Assembly: GCF_024029915.1 (NCBI RefSeq) | Contig: NZ_CP097478.1 | Coordinates: 1,054,001-1,118,000, forward strand | Length of the DNA: 64,000 bases | Direction of reading: 5' to 3' | Origin: Fructilactobacillus ixorae | Lineage (GTDB): Bacteria > Bacillota > Bacilli > Lactobacillales > Lactobacillaceae | Part shown: positions 62,037-64,000 of the stretch, piece after piece | How the letters are laid out: the number at the start of each line of letters is the position of its first letter | Position numbering within the stretch: the first letter of the stretch is position 1 | Made by a program: the position numbers and the translations under genes | The notes under the pieces: generated by a model | What the model saw: only the letters and a program-made list of their open reading frames with translations | Databases searched by the model: none | Told to the model about the DNA's origin: nothing

Positions 62037-62209
62037 CCAACTTATTTTACCGCTTACTCACGCAACCGGCCTCACTGTCTTGTCATTAAGACCACTATTT
62101 AGATTATAATAATGCATCCTTAACTGCCTTCCCGGGTTCCCTAGACGTTTTTTGCAGTTGCCAAACGCTCCCTGAACTAGGTCCGTTCCCGGTACTCTGT
62201 TTAAGTTGG
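62037..62209 (-). ncRNA. Structured glyA leader, candidate riboswitch of unassigned class
   Basis: On the minus strand CCAACUUA (62202-62209) pairs UAAGUUGG (62037-62044) as an 8-bp P1. Inside, CCGGG (62188-62192)/CCCGG (62132-62136), CCUAG (62077-62081 offset: 62177-62181)/CUAGG (62140-62144) and CGUUU (62163-62167)/AAACG (62046 offset: 62146-62150) nest into one long hairpin. Its loop AACUGC (62154-62159) can pair GCAGUU (62122-62127) as a pseudoknot. Further hairpins GUCUU/AAGAC (62077-62092) and CCGGUU/AAGCGG (about 62049-62068) follow, then the terminator. Pairings are by eye; no known class recognised. P1's first pairs lie near the predicted start of transcription, and a weak alternative promoter (TATAAT, 62103-62108) would omit the upper domain. 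Confidence 0.6.
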
Positions 62210-62213
62210 TCTT

Positions 62214-62242
62214 AGGATACTAAACGGAGTTCGGCTTGTCAA
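62214..62242 (-). promoter_or_regulatory. Promoter of the glyA leader
   Basis: On the minus strand consensus TTGACA (62237-62242), 17-bp spacer, TATCCT (62214-62219). It places the start near 62207-62210, right at the 5' strand of P1. Confidence 0.6.
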
Positions 62243-62357
62243 TGTCTTTTCAAACGCTAGGTCCACCTTGCAAACTAAATGCTGGTAATCACAAACTGCA
62301 AAGCATACAATTAAATTGTCGATATTTAAAATTAAATTTCTAAAGGAGCTGTCACTG

Positions 62358-62969
62358 ATGATGAAACACAAGTTAATTACAGTTGCTACTTTAGCTAGTT
62401 TAGGCCTTTCGACCGCTACGGGAATCATTCCTACGGTTAATGCCGCTAGCAACCAGCAAATGAGTAGCAAAAAGATGGATCACAAGAGCGATGACATGAA
62501 CATGAACGACCAGAACATGGACAAGGGCATGAAGATGGAAATGGATCACAACGGTAAGTTACCAACTGATCTGAAAAAAGCCAGTCATCCAAAGTACAAA
62601 GTAGGCTCCACAGTTAAGTTGACTGCCAACCACATGCCAGGGATGAAAGGTGCTACGGCGACGGTTGCCGGCGTTTATGACTCCCCACTCTATGTCATTG
62701 ACTTCAAAGACACCAAGACTAACCAAGAAGTTAAGAACCACAAGTACGTGGTTAAGTCCGAATTAAAGGCTGACCAGGGTCACAAATTAGCGAAGGGAAC
62801 CAAGGTTACCATCAAAGCTGACCACATGGCCGGGATGAAGGGGGCCAAGGGTAAGATCGTGAAGGTTTGTGACGGTCCCGCTTACGCCGTTAACTTTACC
62901 CCTACTAACGGTGGCGAAAAGTACACTAACCACAAGTGGTTAAGTCAAGCAGAAATGAAAAAAGACTAA
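62358..62969 (+). CDS. YdhK-like secreted protein with two DUF1541 repeats
   Basis: 203 residues. Signal peptide (about 1-30, cleaved near NAASN), a Met/His/Asp-rich segment (SSKKMDHKSDDMNMNDQNMD), then two repeats of about 60 residues each with H-M-x-G-M-K-G-A. The Met/His content suggests metal (copper) contact, but this is inference. AAAGGAG stands 9 nt before the first of two ATGs. Confidence 0.85.
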   Translation: MMKHKLITVATLASLGLSTATGIIPTVNAASNQQMSSKKMDHKSDDMNMNDQNMDKGMKMEMDHNGKLPTDLKKASHPKYKVGSTVKLTANHMPGMKGATATVAGVYDSPLYVIDFKDTKTNQEVKNHKYVVKSELKADQGHKLAKGTKVTIKADHMAGMKGAKGKIVKVCDGPAYAVNFTPTNGGEKYTNHKWLSQAEMKKD

Positions 62970-62977
62970 TTTAACCT

Positions 62978-63016
62978 AAAAATCCTGAACTGGAAGTTCC
63001 AGTTCAGGATTTTTTG
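62978..63016. terminator. Convergent terminator
   Basis: AAAAATCCTGAACTGGAA-GTTCCAGTTCAGGATTTTTT, a long stem between the YdhK-like gene and the two-span membrane protein gene. Confidence 0.93.
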
Positions 63017-63020
63017 CTTG

Positions 63021-63443
63021 CTAATTATCAATGTTATCCATCATGCCATCCAGCGCATCCGCCAGGTTCGCCATGAACTTCTGCACGTTTTGTACTTCGC
63101 TATCTTCGTCATACGGATCGTTATGCGACGAAAGTAACAGGATTTCCTTGTTCGTCGATAAAATTGACTGCTTCAAATCAGAAATGCGACCGGAAAAGTC
63201 AAAGAACGAATCAATTCCTTGAATAATACTCATCGCCACCCCAGACAGGGATACGATTGCAAGGTACTTAATCTCGTGAGACGACATCGAAACCAGGAGC
63301 GGAATCGACGCCGATAACACGATTCGGGTAATGTTACTAATGCTCGACAACACCCGGTAATAGGTTAACTTCTTGCGTAACCGCTCGACGGTCCCCTTGG
63401 CCTGGTCAATGATTTGTACTTCTGTGGGAATCTCAGTTGTCAT
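63021..63443 (-). CDS. Two-span membrane protein (DUF4231/SLATT-like)
   Basis: 140 residues: a charged helical N-terminus, two adjacent spans (about 33-53 and 58-78) and a helical acidic tail. The layout is that of DUF4231/SLATT-type proteins, some of which are effectors of nucleotide-signalling defence systems, but no sensor or synthase gene is adjacent and the assignment is tentative. Confidence 0.6.
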   Translation of the reverse strand: MTTEIPTEVQIIDQAKGTVERLRKKLTYYRVLSSISNITRIVLSASIPLLVSMSSHEIKYLAIVSLSGVAMSIIQGIDSFFDFSGRISDLKQSILSTNKEILLLSSHNDPYDEDSEVQNVQKFMANLADALDGMMDNIDN

Positions 63444-63546
63444 AATCTACTCTCCTCTAAATTTTTCATAAAAAAAACGATGTTTTAAGTAGTCACCCTA
63501 CCTAAAATCCCGTTCTTAATTCCTTGCTGTTATTGTGAGTAAAGGA

Positions 63547-63618
63547 TGCGTCCCCTCGGAGTCGAACCGAGATTATGAGGACCGAAATCTCATGTGCTAT
63601 CCGTTACACTAGGGACGC
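63547..63618 (-). tRNA. tRNA-Arg (anticodon TCG)
   Basis: On the minus strand: acceptor GCGTCCC/GGGACGC, D arm GTGT/GCAC, anticodon arm TGAGA-TTTCGGT-CCTCA, T arm CTCGG-TTCGACT-CCGAG. Loop centre gives anticodon TCG. The last anticodon-stem pair (31-39) is an A-C mismatch. CCA is not encoded. Confidence 0.9.
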
Positions 63619-63667
63619 CTTACGTTGTTTATTTTACTGATTTCATCCCCACTTTGCAACCAGTGGT

Positions 63668-63988
63668 TTAGCGCGATCCCGCGATTTTCAGCGCAGCGGC
63701 TTCTAGGTCCAACAGCATTTGCAACGAATTGGTTTTAAAGTCGTCCACGAGGCTCTTCCCCTGAGCGTGGTAGGTCCCTAATGGACGCCCCATGACACTC
63801 ACAAACGCTAACGTCTGATCATCAACTGGTTGCACCGAATCGTAGTGCCCGTCTTCGGCGTTATCCAAGTAATTTTGCAATAAATCACAAATCGTTTCGT
63901 ACACTAACGCGGTTTCTGTAATTGTATCACCCGTGGCCTGGCGCTCCGCCAACCGCTGGTGGACTTCTTCCATGTTTTCTGGAATCAT
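63668..63988 (-). CDS. Uncharacterised protein, possibly cut by the window edge
   Basis: 106 residues from the ATG at 63988. No ribosome site precedes this ATG and the frame stays open to the window end, so the true start may lie outside. Acidic, helical, no spans; family not recognised. Confidence 0.6.
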   Translation of the reverse strand: MIPENMEEVHQRLAERQATGDTITETALVYETICDLLQNYLDNAEDGHYDSVQPVDDQTLAFVSVMGRPLGTYHAQGKSLVDDFKTNSLQMLLDLEAAALKIAGSR

Positions 63989-64000
63989 CGTAAATCGCCC

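Noticed and set aside
61986..62242. glyA leader as a T-box
   Set aside because: No TGGGTGGnACCGCG-like antiterminator core is present, unlike the two real T-boxes in this window.
1..64000. CRISPR arrays, insertion sequences, prophage or rRNA
   Set aside because: No repeated spacer pattern, transposase, integrase, phage structural gene or rRNA segment was seen on either strand.

Overview
The window looks like chromosomal DNA of a Gram-positive lactic acid bacterium of the family Lactobacillaceae. Support comes from the gene set (PepX, PepI and PepT peptidases, D-lactate dehydrogenase, xylulokinase, nucleoside deoxyribosyltransferase, CopY/CopB, HelD), strong AGGAGG-type ribosome binding sites, T-box and lysine-riboswitch leaders, and compact gene spacing with short intrinsic terminators. 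Genus and species cannot be fixed by reading alone. No phage, insertion sequence, CRISPR array or rRNA operon was seen. One tRNA gene lies near the right end.

Layout. 1-6 kb: the 3' end of pepX, fhs (one-carbon metabolism) and a four-gene phosphonate-type ABC importer (phnD-phnC-phnE-phnE). 6-12 kb: serS behind a T-box, a deoxynucleoside kinase, lysP behind a lysine riboswitch, an isochorismatase-like hydrolase and a frameshifted cationic amino acid permease. 12-22 kb: LysR regulator, PAP2 phosphatase, TauE/DUF1634 pair, split ThrE exporter, an efflux/nucleotide-salvage cluster (CDF, ndt, RluA), an MFS transporter and a secreted DUF4097 protein. 22-30 kb: copYB, helD-coaA, and a phosphatase-hflX pair. 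30-42 kb: a T-box-controlled amino acid transporter, two oxidoreductases, a DUF975 membrane protein under a 27-bp palindrome, a CycA-type permease with a terminator in its leader, a 28-residue membrane peptide, an orphan metal-binding lipoprotein, TetR, ldhD, a Kef-type antiporter and xylB. 42-54 kb: two envelope proteins, a guanylate-kinase paralogue fused by overlap to a NapA-type antiporter, pepI, add, an ABC-F ATPase and small stress or membrane genes. 54-64 kb: asnB, pepT-ogt, a multidrug ABC exporter, glyA, a YdhK-like secreted protein, a two-helix membrane protein and tRNA-Arg.

The common theme is amino acid, peptide and nucleoside scavenging, typical of a nutritionally demanding fermenter. 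Much of it is controlled by RNA leaders: the serS T-box, a transporter T-box, the lysine riboswitch, and two leaders with intrinsic terminators (glyA, cycA-like) that I cannot place in a known class.

The best candidate for something undescribed is the roughly 240-nt glyA leader (61986-62242). It has a TTGACA promoter, an 8-bp closing helix, a nested three-part hairpin whose loop can form a 6-bp pseudoknot with its 3' flank, and a strong terminator just before the glyA ribosome binding site. It does not match the riboswitch consensus sequences I know, but no covariance search could be run.
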